The position numbers were made by a program, and so were the translations under genes. Below the pieces are notes generated by a model, which saw nothing but the letters and a program-made list of their open reading frames with translations, ran no database searches and had not been told where the DNA came from. 64,000 nucleotides of DNA from Pirellulaceae bacterium (GTDB lineage: Bacteria > Planctomycetota > Planctomycetia > Pirellulales > Pirellulaceae). Below, in pieces: positions 52,193 through 61,390 of this stretch. Each line of letters begins with the position of its first letter. Positions within the stretch are counted from its first letter, which is position 1. The stretch covers positions 1-64,000 of the forward strand of contig JANQLU010000048.1 of NCBI GenBank assembly GCA_028280445.1, given 5' to 3'.

Positions 52193-53274
52193 AGCGCCTT
52201 GCAGTCAAACACCTTGCGACCGCACACGCTGCCTCCTGCTGGTATGACGACCGAATTATTATTCAATGTCCGTAAGGTTTGTTTGTGACCGTCATCTATG
52301 ATAGACGGTGACGTGATTTTAACTGACAGAAATATGGCAAACAACAAAAAACAGCATGGAAAACAACTGCTCAACCCCTACGGCTTCCCCAGTTCCCCTG
52401 CATCTCCCCACTATGAAAATTCGTTAGCAGACCGTTTCAATCAAATCATTGTGTGAACTTTATTTGTTTTGGTTTGGTCTTGGGAGCAAATAACAATTGT
52501 TGTGTAAAAAAAAACAGGTCTCACGCGGAGGCGCAGAGGCGCAGAGAAGGCGATGAAAGACCAAAAAAAAATAAAACGAGAATTGATGAGCAGTTAAAAA
52601 GTATTTGGTCCAAAGAGTTCGCGAGCACACCTCTGCGTCTCGGCGGCTCTGCGTGAGGTTCACGGACTTGGCGAAGACTAACAACGAGATCCTCGCGTAG
52701 TCGTCGAACAATTCTTAGCGGCACTACCTAAATCTGCCAATGAATGATGACCGCAGTGTTCGGGTGGGCGATCCTGTGAGCGGCAAGGCGCTAGCCGCCG
52801 GTTCGTTAGCGTTTCATACCGGCGGCTAGCCCCTTCCCGCTCACAATGATTAAGAGTTTCTCGTTAAAATTTAACGTATCTGTCATGTAATTCTTAAATC
52901 GACCACCGGAAGATTAAATCTATGTGTGGGGAGAAATAATCTAATTGTGTTGCGCCCCCATATTTGCGAAGTTGAAAAAGGTAAATTCGTTTACCGGGCC
53001 TGCCCAGAAGAGATAGGCGTTTCACTGGGTGGGCTTTTTTTAAAAGACAACAAGCTCTCGCCGAAATCAAGTAGTCTCGAATCTTACGAGTACGACTCGC
53101 TTGTATCGGGTGCCACTGGCTCTGCCAGTGTTGAGGTTGAATGGTGGACATTAAGTGCTTCAATTGAATGAAAAAAACTACGAGTTGATGCATAAATCAC
53201 TGGCTGGGGCCTGTGGCACCCGCGAAGGACCAGACGACTCATAATCTGGTCGAATCAACTCGTTTGTGGCGGCA
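52193..53274. repeat. 1.1-kb intergenic block made of three repeat families
   Basis: In order: the CTCACGCGGAGGCGCAGAGG inverted repeat at 52520-52657; the AGCCGCCGG palindrome flanked by GTGAGCGGCAAGG and CCCGCTCAC at 52776-52844; and the composite CACTGGC/GCCAGTG repeat at 53108-53222. Between these are AT-rich stretches; open frames there run through repeats and lack coding character. The promoter of the 1805-residue protein gene should lie at 52200-52330; no boxes were assigned. Confidence 0.8.
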
Positions 53275-54975
53275 CTATCTCGAAAAAGCGACGCCCCGGA
53301 TCGCCGTCTGATAAATCGCTCGATAGAAAAAATATTTGAACTGAGCATCGAGAAGTTGAAGTTCGGCGTCGGCGACCGCTGTCTCGTAAATGTTTAGCGC
53401 GATCAAGTCGATATCTCCCGATCGAAACGCGATCTTCGCAAGCTCAAGTGAACGTCTGGTGAGGATCAGATTTTTTGTCGACTGCGCCGCTTGGTCGAAT
53501 GCGGCATTAACGGCCGAAGCGGCATCCTGGATTTCGGCACGAATTTTGTCGGACATGAAACGCATTTTCGCGTCGATTTGGGTCAATTTTCCTTGAGCCA
53601 CCTGAATTTTTCCCAAACCTTCGCGCCGTTCCAACGGGACTTCGAAAAACAGACCGAGTTGGAGTTCAAATGGTGTTTTATCACCCTTGCTACTTGTTTC
53701 CCCGCCGATGTCTTGGCCGGCAAACCCTTTGACGTCTACCTTGGGCAATGTCAAGTTTTGTGCGTATTGGCATTCCACGAGTGCTTGCCGACGGGCGGCG
53801 ACGAATTCTGACAATTCCGGTCGAACGGTCAACGCGTAGGCAATATCGGATCCCAGCTGACCTTGGGAAATTTGGTTGAGTACTGGAAACTTCGTGGGCA
53901 ATTGTTGCTCGGTGGCGATGACCGGTTGGCAATTCGAGTCGCGCCAAAACAGCGAAAGTTTGATGGCGGCTTTTTGTAATGCACGGCGTGATTTAATCAA
54001 ATCATTTTTTCGTTTGGCGATAAATCGATCGTTATCGATTTGGGCAATTTTTGCCAAATCACCTTTGTCAATTCTGTTTTTAATTTGATCCACTCGAGCT
54101 TCAGCCAGTGCGATCAATCGTTTTTGGATTTGCACGGATTGTCCGGTCGCGACCCAATCCCAGTAGGCTTGTGTTGCAAATCGTTGAAATAGCAATAGGC
54201 GCGATTCAACATTCGCGGCAACTTGTTTTCGTTCCAGCTCCGAGGAAAACAAATTAGCGCGTCGTTGATCGATGTCTCGATCTTTTAACAATGGCAAAGA
54301 AAATCCGGCTTTAAACTCTCCCGCTTCATTGGTTTCACGTTCACCGTACCAAGGTTCAAAGTTTCCATCTCCGATACGATACGTACCGTACACTTCGCCG
54401 CCGCCGAACAGTGGTCGACTCAAACCCATGCCATTTCGAAACGTTTGATAAAATCCTAGTGGTTGCGAGATACTATGGGCGGAAACGACGCGATCGAATT
54501 GGCCCCATGACGCCAGCACTTTTCCACTAGCCGTTTCAATTTCTCCAATGGCGGCTTCGATTTCGGGAAAACAATCCTGGACGGAGGTCAACACCTGATC
54601 GAGTTTCAATGCAGGCTGTTTAGCTTGAGCCGAATTTGGCACGATTGGATCTTGCTCGCGGCCGGTTGGGCGACCTGAGATGGATTCGGGAGTGATAACA
54701 GGACGAACAATGGGATCGTCTGTATCTTGAACATTGCCGAGTGTTGACGCAGAAGTTTGAGATATCTGAGGACTAGCTTCTGAACTCTGTTGAAAATCGG
54801 CCAGTGCAACATCGTTTTTTTTGACGTCGGTTTGGCGATTTCGCGTGAGATTCCATTGGCTGGAACTTGGATTGGCAATCGTTGCGGTGGAGTCTACTCG
54901 TTGAGGTTGATTTAATCTGCAACCCGAGAGCAGAACTCCGATTCCCAGCACGACAAGTAAACGATTAAAGCTCAT
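53275..54975 (-). CDS. TolC-family outer membrane channel lipoprotein
   Basis: The 566-residue product has a lipoprotein signal (VVLGIGVLLSGC, Cys19). A Ser/Gln-rich linker to about residue 125 is followed by the outer membrane efflux fold: paired long helices (LDQVLTSVQDCFPEIEAAIGEIETASGKVLASWG, ARVDQIKNRIDKGDLAKIAQI, GKLTQIDAKMRFMSDKIRAEIQDAASAVNAAFDQA) and a conserved AELQLLDAQFKYF end. It should form the outer membrane part of an export channel with the HlyD-like adaptor 19 bases upstream. The LALTVRPELSE-like segment (YALTVRPELSEFV) is typical. The substrate is not known. Confidence 0.9.
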   Translation of the reverse strand: MSFNRLLVVLGIGVLLSGCRLNQPQRVDSTATIANPSSSQWNLTRNRQTDVKKNDVALADFQQSSEASPQISQTSASTLGNVQDTDDPIVRPVITPESISGRPTGREQDPIVPNSAQAKQPALKLDQVLTSVQDCFPEIEAAIGEIETASGKVLASWGQFDRVVSAHSISQPLGFYQTFRNGMGLSRPLFGGGEVYGTYRIGDGNFEPWYGERETNEAGEFKAGFSLPLLKDRDIDQRRANLFSSELERKQVAANVESRLLLFQRFATQAYWDWVATGQSVQIQKRLIALAEARVDQIKNRIDKGDLAKIAQIDNDRFIAKRKNDLIKSRRALQKAAIKLSLFWRDSNCQPVIATEQQLPTKFPVLNQISQGQLGSDIAYALTVRPELSEFVAARRQALVECQYAQNLTLPKVDVKGFAGQDIGGETSSKGDKTPFELQLGLFFEVPLERREGLGKIQVAQGKLTQIDAKMRFMSDKIRAEIQDAASAVNAAFDQAAQSTKNLILTRRSLELAKIAFRSGDIDLIALNIYETAVADAELQLLDAQFKYFFYRAIYQTAIRGVAFSR

Positions 54976-54994
54976 CCCTGAATTCTTTTCTTTT

Positions 54995-56359
54995 TTACTT
55001 GGGTACCTTGGGTGGTTTTGACTTTTGCTTGCCGGGCTCTTCGTCGGACACGATGACGGGGAATCCGTTTAATTGTCGCCAGATTTCGTAGCCCAATGAA
55101 ACGCGGCGTAGCATGACCCAACCGTTGACCCGGACGCCTTGTCTCAGATAACGATCCGACGGCCATTCTTGTGAGGATCCAGTCGGGACAATCAGAATTC
55201 GAAATTCCCCTTTTCCATTGTCCGTTGCGTCAACAGTGATGACCCTTCCGGAAAATGTCCCGATCGCCACGGACGGCCAACCGGCAAACTGAACGGCTGG
55301 CCAGCCTTCGAATTGCAATCGAACTTCCTGGCCGACTTGAACCAGCGGCATGTCGTTGCCATAAATCCACAACTCGACCGCTTTCCGAGATGCGTTGGGA
55401 ACGACCGTCATCAGCGAGTCGCCTTCTTTGACCGTATCTCCCAACTCATTGACGTTTAACCGAAAGATAGTTCCGTCGCGCGGTGCGGTAACTTTAAAAC
55501 GTTTCATCTCATTAATTTTTGTTTCCAGTTCGCGTATTTCTTTACGTATCGTTGCGGCGCTTCCCAACGCGTCTTGTTGCAATGCTCGTGCGTAATCGAT
55601 TTTTGTCAAAGCCACGCGTCGTTTTTCTTCGAGTTCATTTTGTTTGGCATACAGTTCGTTCTGAAGTGCAATGATATCCTTTTGGACGGCTTCCAATTCC
55701 GCTTTGGTGACATCCCATTCTTTGCGATATTTTTCAGCTTCCTTTTCCGATTTCGAACCAATTTCGTACAATTCAAATTGGCGTCGGTAGTTGAGACGCG
55801 CTTGCAATTCTTTGGCTTTGTAAGCGATCTCTTGTTTTTGTTTGCTTTCTAATTTTGCGACGGCAGCCGCCAACAATTCCTTGGCCGCCTGGACCGTAAA
55901 ATCACCGGCTTCGGCAAATCCAACGACGTTTTGTCCATAAGCTTCGGCTTTAACGTTCGCTGTTTCTTCTTTGATTTTCAGTTCGTTGAGTTGCCCCCTG
56001 AGTTGTTCGGCCATGTTGGCTGCAAACGGTTGGATTTCGAGAATAAAGTCACCTTTTTTCACGCGTGAACCCTCGACCAGGCCATCTGCGATATCGACGA
56101 TAACCCCTTTCGCAGGCGCCTTGATATCTTGTTGACGTTCTTGTGGTACATAGGCGACGACTTGGCCAGTTCCTCGTGAAGTCTGTTGCCAAGGCAAAAA
56201 TGCGATGGCAAAAATCGACATGATTAATCCGGCCAACATCGTTTTGGCAAACCGTCTGGCAAAACGCGACGATTGCACCAAGTGAATGGTCACATTCTGC
56301 TTTTTCGATGGAACAGTCGCGCCAATCTGATTACCAACCCTGTTCGTTGTCATCGTCAT
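54995..56359 (-). CDS. HlyD-family periplasmic adaptor
   Basis: The 454-residue protein has one N-terminal membrane segment (about 38-56, TMLAGLIMSIFAIAFLPW). A lipoyl half (VVAYVPQERQQDIKAPAKGVIVDI) is followed by a long coiled coil (about 120-280, rich in Glu/Lys/Gln), the second lipoyl half (FKVTAPRDGTIFRLNVNELGDTVKEG) and a beta-barrel domain with GNDMPLVQVGQEVRLQFEGWPAVQF. It would bridge the inner membrane ABC protein and the TolC-like channel. GGTAGGGAA precedes its start. It lies 47 bases downstream of the ABC gene. Confidence 0.92.
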   Translation of the reverse strand: MTMTTNRVGNQIGATVPSKKQNVTIHLVQSSRFARRFAKTMLAGLIMSIFAIAFLPWQQTSRGTGQVVAYVPQERQQDIKAPAKGVIVDIADGLVEGSRVKKGDFILEIQPFAANMAEQLRGQLNELKIKEETANVKAEAYGQNVVGFAEAGDFTVQAAKELLAAAVAKLESKQKQEIAYKAKELQARLNYRRQFELYEIGSKSEKEAEKYRKEWDVTKAELEAVQKDIIALQNELYAKQNELEEKRRVALTKIDYARALQQDALGSAATIRKEIRELETKINEMKRFKVTAPRDGTIFRLNVNELGDTVKEGDSLMTVVPNASRKAVELWIYGNDMPLVQVGQEVRLQFEGWPAVQFAGWPSVAIGTFSGRVITVDATDNGKGEFRILIVPTGSSQEWPSDRYLRQGVRVNGWVMLRRVSLGYEIWRQLNGFPVIVSDEEPGKQKSKPPKVPK

Positions 56360-56406
56360 TTCCCTACCAGTTCCGAATTTCGTTGATCTTGAACAACACG
56401 TCTTGC

Positions 56407-58542
56407 CTAATCGTCAAACTTTTCAAAACTCCACTGTGCCGCGGAAAATTCGAGACACCGGTCTCCCCAACGGGCAATGGTTCTGCGACCCGTGGAAACC
56501 ACGATCGTCGTTTTGCCAGCAAAATGCTTGAGGCTTGCCAGCATGTCTTCGGTATCATCATCCGACAGTCGATCGAGGAGTCCATCGATAAACAATACCC
56601 CTGGTTGAGCAATCAATGCTCGAGCGATGACCAGCCGAATCGCTTGACCCTGTGTCAGTGGGTATCCACAAATTTTGATATTGGTGTTAAATCCTTCTGG
56701 TAATTCCGCAAGCGTTTTCCGAAGACCGAGATGACTAATGACTTCGGTGACGTCAGATGAACCAACATTTTCGCGACCCATACGGAGATTTTCTTGGACC
56801 GTGCCGTCGAAAAGTTCGACTTCTTGCACCAAGCTAATTTTTTCTTGTAGAGATTCTGCACTGATAGCATCCACTCGAAAATCGTCCAACAACACGTAAC
56901 CCGTGTCTGGTTTTGATTGTCCGATACAAATTTCGATCAGCTGAGTTCGTTGAATTTCTGAGTTGCTATAAATGGAGTACGCCTGGCCAGCATCGAATTG
57001 CAATTTGATGGGTGGATCGGTGATGGGATCGAATCCAACGTCGACCAAAGACAATTCGTACGCACCTGGTTCTCGGACCAATTGCAGTTTTTGGACGGTT
57101 TCCACTGGCAGGTCGAAAAGTTTTCCGAGTTTGTCGACCGACGCCATCAAATCGTAAAAACTTTCGAGGTCTTTCCCAAGTTTCGCAAACGATCCCAGGA
57201 TGACTGCGACAATCAATTCCGCAGCTACCAATTGACCGAGTGTCATTTGCCCTTCGATCACAAGATATCCTCCGAGCGCGAGCAACACGGTGGCGGCGAT
57301 GACCTGCATGGACATGGCAAACGAAATTTGTCGGAGCAAGATGCGGAAATGTTGTTGACGGTGATTTATGTATTTAGCGGCAAGTTCGTCCGCGCGATTG
57401 ATGGCGAATCCCAACCCGCCGTTGAACTTAAAAGTTGAGGGGTGTCGAACAATCTCTTGGAGCCAAGCGGCCGTATCATATTTGAGTTGCGATTCCTGGG
57501 AAGCCGTTTTGACCGCACCGCGGCCAATAAAGAACAGCACGATCGTCATCATTGCCAGCAAGCCAATATCGTAGCCCAACAAAAACGGGTGATAGAACGC
57601 CAGGACCGTTAAACCGATGATGGTCTGTAACAACAGCATCAGTGTTTCGAGCAATAATTTCGAAGTGATTTTTTGAATGCTGACGATGTCAAAAAACCGA
57701 TTGACGAGTTCCGGTCCGTGGTATTGCTTCCAGACCGCCAGTGGCACGCGTGTCAAACGATAAGACAGATCCTCGACTGTCCGCACGAACAACTTGCGCT
57801 GAATGACTTCCGTGACGATGGTCATCAAAACATTCAAGCCGGCGTGAAACCCCAGGAAGATCAACACAATCAGCGACAACACAATCAATGGTTGGAGATA
57901 GCGTCCAAAAGCGATGGTGTTGACGACGGCCTCGACCGCCAGCGGAATCGTCAAACTTAGCAATCCAATGACGATTGAAAAAATCAAAATTGTGCGTATA
58001 TCACTGGACTCAGGTTTTAGCAGCGCTAAAAATCGCTGTAACGGTTTTAGTGGCGCCGCCAACGTTCCGGTTTGATATTGAAAACGTGAGGCGTTTTCGG
58101 CAGCCAGCTTGGGCTGGATCAAAAGCCAATGAAATGACGAATCGTGTTGCTGACGAAATTTTTTCTTCAGCCAGCCAATCGATTTCGTCTGGTCTTGTCC
58201 ATTTTGGTTGATCAGCAATCGGCCACGTTTCAAAATCGACAGTACCAAAACTGAGTCGTTAGACATACCATTGTTTTGGACGAGAATCGGACCCGAGTCG
58301 TTGACCGTATGAAGGAGTTCGCGAAGTGAGCCGTCCATTTCACGAAACCGGATGCCAAACTGCTTTCCAACAGCGTTGAGTCGATCGACTTCTTCAACAT
58401 ATTGCTCTCCATGATCCTGGTCGGCCAAACTAGGAAACACGCGGTTGGCGGAAAATGCAATTCCCAAATGGGTGCAAATTCGTTGAATCAACTCGGTAGC
58501 TTGAACGTTTGTCATCTGAATTTGAAGTGCAGATTCAGCCAT
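56407..58542 (-). CDS. Type I secretion-like ABC transporter with degenerate ATPase domain
   Basis: The 711-residue protein follows the bacteriocin/type I secretion layout: an N-terminal C39-like domain (about 1-165) without an evident catalytic Cys, a six-helix ABC membrane domain (about 185-470) and a nucleotide-binding domain (about 490-711). The ATPase motifs are badly altered: Walker A is SNSEIQRTQ (526-534; Arg532 for Lys and no Gly), the signature is LTQGQ, Walker B is LFIDG with Gly654 for the catalytic Glu, and the H-loop His is Thr684. The Q-loop (LVQEVELFDG) is kept. Sequence and fold are otherwise intact, so it is not a simple pseudogene. It may work with another ATPase or have a non-transport role. 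Confidence 0.88.
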   Translation of the reverse strand: MAESALQIQMTNVQATELIQRICTHLGIAFSANRVFPSLADQDHGEQYVEEVDRLNAVGKQFGIRFREMDGSLRELLHTVNDSGPILVQNNGMSNDSVLVLSILKRGRLLINQNGQDQTKSIGWLKKKFRQQHDSSFHWLLIQPKLAAENASRFQYQTGTLAAPLKPLQRFLALLKPESSDIRTILIFSIVIGLLSLTIPLAVEAVVNTIAFGRYLQPLIVLSLIVLIFLGFHAGLNVLMTIVTEVIQRKLFVRTVEDLSYRLTRVPLAVWKQYHGPELVNRFFDIVSIQKITSKLLLETLMLLLQTIIGLTVLAFYHPFLLGYDIGLLAMMTIVLFFIGRGAVKTASQESQLKYDTAAWLQEIVRHPSTFKFNGGLGFAINRADELAAKYINHRQQHFRILLRQISFAMSMQVIAATVLLALGGYLVIEGQMTLGQLVAAELIVAVILGSFAKLGKDLESFYDLMASVDKLGKLFDLPVETVQKLQLVREPGAYELSLVDVGFDPITDPPIKLQFDAGQAYSIYSNSEIQRTQLIEICIGQSKPDTGYVLLDDFRVDAISAESLQEKISLVQEVELFDGTVQENLRMGRENVGSSDVTEVISHLGLRKTLAELPEGFNTNIKICGYPLTQGQAIRLVIARALIAQPGVLFIDGLLDRLSDDDTEDMLASLKHFAGKTTIVVSTGRRTIARWGDRCLEFSAAQWSFEKFDD

Positions 58543-59138
58543 CTCAGTTTGGATCTTTTTTGGAGTTTGAAAGTATAGGTTGCTTTGAAGCCGTCAAAAT
58601 TGATTAATCAAAAACTCCAGGATTCCAATTCGCCGCTAAAGTACTGCCAATGGCGATGGCGTCCGCCGTAAAGAGAGGTGCACTTGATCGTGTAGCGGGG
58701 ATCAGCAGGCAGGCTTTGAACGGGATCGATCAAGGTTTTTGCGCAAAACTGAGCTAACGATTTGAACGTTTTGAACGAATCCCAGTTATGTGAGCGGCAA
58801 GGCGCTAGCCGCCGGTTCGTTCGTGCTTCATTATCGGCGGCTTGCGTCTTGCCGCCCACAATGGTGATTTCGTCAATCGTCCTGAATGCGATTCCAGGTT
58901 GTCGCTCGGAAGACTGCCGTATTCTGATCATAGTTTTTTAAGAGCCAGTGCACATTGAGTTTTGCGGACTACTTTTTTCAGTTGACTCTTATTTATACGG
59001 CGCGATCCATGTATTGTTCAAATAGATAAATAAAACGTTTAATATTTAAAATACAAATATAATTTGCAGCCCCGGCGATCTTCGAAAACGCTGAGATTTG
59101 ACCGTCGCATCTGCGCGTACAAAACGAGGTTGGGAACG
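58543..59138. repeat. Intergenic region with AGCCGCCGG palindrome (58790-58859)
   Basis: The element has GTGAGCGGCAAGGCGCTAGC at its left end and CTTGCCGCCCAC at its right end, with the CCGCCGG/CGGCGG inner arms. The stretch 58960-59080 is very AT-rich (TTTAATATTTAAAATACAAA) and lies upstream of the ABC operon on one side and downstream of the LysR gene on the other. No gene was recognised. Confidence 0.75.
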
Positions 59139-60047
59139 TTAATGTTCTCCGAATAGTTTTTCGCGTGCGGACCGTGAAATTTTTAAAACAGCCGGGTGCT
59201 TAATCCGTTTTTCGATGGAAATAGCGTAAAACCGCTCGACAATTTCAGGAATTCGGCCGATCACTTTGACGGAATACTGCCGGCAAACCTCGTCTTCGAT
59301 CGCCGTTGGCGTGACAAACAACCCATGCCCTGCTTGCCCAAAAACTTTCAGCACAGCGCTATCCTCAAACTCGTGAACAATTTTCGGATGAATTGCATTT
59401 TCTTCGAACCATTGTTCGAGCAATCGTCGCAGCGATGTGTTTTGGGTTGGCAGCAACATCGGAGCTGAATCGAGCGAATTTGGAAAATCGTTTTTGTATT
59501 TACGCGACAATTTGCCCGCGCCGTAAACCGTGACTCCACATTTTCCGAGCAAGTGGTTAAACGCTCGAACGTGGGTATCGGGCGTGAGAGGGCGGTCGGC
59601 GATCACAACATCCAACCGATGCATCGCCAGTTCACCCAATAATTCACGTATTTTTCCCTCGAAACAAACGATCTGATACTGGTTTTCTTCCGATTCGAGC
59701 GCAGGACGCAACAGTTCGTAGACAACCAATTTGGGCAATGCTCCTTGTACGCCAACTAGCAACCGCGATTTATCTTCGTCGGTGCGATTGTGCAAAATGT
59801 CAGCGAGTTCTTGACCCAATCCAAAAATTTCGTCCGCATATCGATAAACCAATTGGCCGGTCTCGGTCAAAGTTAACGTGCGGCCGGTTCGTTCGAACAA
59901 AACATGCCCAATCGCTTTTTCCAGTTTTTTGATTTGGCTGCTCAGTGTCGGTTGTGCCAAATGTAGGATCTTTGCAGCTCGCGAAACACCGCCTTCTTTG
60001 GCAACCGTCCAGAAGTAGAGGAGGTGATGATAGTTCAACCAATCCAC
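59139..60047 (-). CDS. LysR family transcriptional regulator, NhaR-like
   Basis: The product has 302 residues from the GTG at 60047, with AGGTGG seven bases upstream; the frame runs on to an ATG at 60143, but that extension does not fit the family. The N-terminal winged helix reads WLNYHHLLYFWTVAKEGGVSRAAKILHLAQPTLSSQIKKLEKAIG, the NhaR pattern (NYHHLYYFW). The C-terminal effector domain has LLVGVQGALPKLVVYELL and GHGLFVTPTAIEDEV. NhaR activates sodium/proton antiporter and osmotic genes in enterobacteria; no antiporter is adjacent here, so the target is open. Confidence 0.93.
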   Translation of the reverse strand: MDWLNYHHLLYFWTVAKEGGVSRAAKILHLAQPTLSSQIKKLEKAIGHVLFERTGRTLTLTETGQLVYRYADEIFGLGQELADILHNRTDEDKSRLLVGVQGALPKLVVYELLRPALESEENQYQIVCFEGKIRELLGELAMHRLDVVIADRPLTPDTHVRAFNHLLGKCGVTVYGAGKLSRKYKNDFPNSLDSAPMLLPTQNTSLRRLLEQWFEENAIHPKIVHEFEDSAVLKVFGQAGHGLFVTPTAIEDEVCRQYSVKVIGRIPEIVERFYAISIEKRIKHPAVLKISRSAREKLFGEH

Positions 60048-60470
60048 AGTGCCACCTATAGTTTTAGTCTTAGTATTTGTGCAACTTGTTTGAGCAATGT
60101 TATGAGTTCGGTGATTCAACGGGAAGGGTAGGCGATGCAGCATTTGCCTGCAACCGTCATCGAAACTGACTCAAGCCGACCGCGCGATTCGCAATAAATC
60201 GCAACAGGTGCAACGATGCTCGCCCGATGAAAAATCAGGTTTTGCCGTCAATAGATTTAATCAATCCGAAAGAGTTTGATTATCTATTAGTCCTAACTCA
60301 GAACGTCTCCTATAAATGAGTACTCTCGGAACAAAACTGCATCAACTTTTGGAAAGCTGTGAATTTGAGCGTTTGCCGGCGGCTAGCGCCTCGCCGCTCA
60401 TATTTAATCAACACTACCTATAACCAAGGTTGAGTTCCCTGGAATTCATCATTGAAGTCTGGAAACGACA
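60048..60470. other. Intergenic region between LysR and HPF-like genes
   Basis: The 423 bases should hold the divergent promoters of both genes. A short AGCCGCCGG-family fragment (GCCGGCGGCTAGCGCC) is at 60375-60400. A 35-codon open frame at 60316-60423 runs through this repeat and was rejected. No operator could be assigned. Confidence 0.6.
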
Positions 60471-60812
60471 ATGAAAGTTATCATTGGAAACCAACAAAAA
60501 TTGATTAGCGATTCGGCTCTGGTCAAAACCGAATCAAAAATAATAGCCGCGTTCGCGAGGTACGGCACCAATATCGTTAAGGTCGAATTGACAGTCGAAG
60601 ACGTCAATGGAACTCGCGGAGGTGAAGACAAAGAATGTCGAATCGTAGTCAAATTGAAAAAAATGGACAGTGTTGTTGTGACGGCGAGAAATGTTTCCGT
60701 TTCCAAAGCGATTGCTCAAACCATTCACCGCGCCGAACGTTCGGTCAGTCGGAAAATTGAAAAACGTCAAATGCATCCGTCTCGATTGACTGTTCGACCA
60801 AATCAACTTTGA
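60471..60812 (+). CDS. HPF/RaiA-like ribosome-associated factor
   Basis: The 113-residue product shows the hibernation factor pattern: about 10-30 helix (ALVKTESKIIAAFARYG), VKVELTVEDVNGTRGGEDKECRIVVKLKKMDSVVVTAR, and a helix VSKAIAQTIHRAERSVSRKIEKR. HPF/RaiA proteins bind the 30S decoding groove in stationary phase or stress and store ribosomes inactive. It is the short form, without the C-terminal dimerisation domain of long HPF. GGAAAC precedes its ATG. It precedes purE by 83 bases. The match is moderate, so family membership is likely but exact function is not proved. Confidence 0.82.
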   Translation: MKVIIGNQQKLISDSALVKTESKIIAAFARYGTNIVKVELTVEDVNGTRGGEDKECRIVVKLKKMDSVVVTARNVSVSKAIAQTIHRAERSVSRKIEKRQMHPSRLTVRPNQL

Positions 60813-60895
60813 ACGATTGTCGCAGTCGCATAGGAAATCGCAGTTAAGCGTCATCACAAAATTTACAATCAACCAACAGCGCAGGTTTTCAAACC

Positions 60896-61390
60896 ATGAA
60901 TTCAACAGATGGTCCGGGCACGGATGTCGCCATTATCATGGGTAGCAAATCAGATTGGCCGACTATGAAATTTGCTGCGGAGACACTTGAGCAATTGGAA
61001 ATTGGCTATATGGCAAATGTGGTTTCTGCGCATCGTACACCGGATCGAATGGTCCAATTTGCGAAAACGGCGAGTCATCAATTCAAAGTAATCATTGCCG
61101 GCGCGGGAGGTGCGGCCCATTTGCCTGGCATGGTTGCTTCGCTGACGCGGCTCCCCGTATTGGGAGTGCCAATCAAGAGCAAATTGCAAGGGATCGATTC
61201 ACTGTTGTCGATCGGCCAAATGCCGCGAGGCGTTCCCGTCGGCACTCTCGCGATTGGCGAGGCTGGAGCCATGAATGCGGCGCTGTTGGCCGCCAGAATT
61301 TTGGCTATTCACGACGAGAAAGTTCGAACCAACGTCGAAGCGTTCATTGAAACTCAGACCCAACAAGTTTTACAGGATTCACATTTGTGA
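60896..61390 (+). CDS. purE: N5-carboxyaminoimidazole ribonucleotide mutase
   Basis: PurE converts N5-CAIR to CAIR in purine synthesis. The 164-residue product has all class I motifs: [48 protein letters not shown] and the [13 protein letters not shown] loop. The stop overlaps the purK start by four bases (GTGA), implying translational coupling. Confidence 0.97.
   Translation: MNSTDGPGTDVAIIMGSKSDWPTMKFAAETLEQLEIGYMANVVSAHRTPDRMVQFAKTASHQFKVIIAGAGGAAHLPGMVASLTRLPVLGVPIKSKLQGIDSLLSIGQMPRGVPVGTLAIGEAGAMNAALLAARILAIHDEKVRTNVEAFIETQTQQVLQDSHL

Noticed and set aside
52894-53193. 99-codon frame on the minus strand in the 1.1-kb intergenic block
   Set aside because: Most of it is the composite CACTGGC repeat; codons and composition are not gene-like.
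56407-58542. ABC gene considered as a pseudogene
   Set aside because: The frame is full length with intact membrane and C39-like domains and an intact operon; motif loss alone does not make it a pseudogene.
60316-60423. 35-codon frame beginning MSTLGTKLHQLL
   Set aside because: It runs through an AGCCGCCGG-family repeat and ends in it; no ribosome binding site. Could be a gene remnant, but unsupported.
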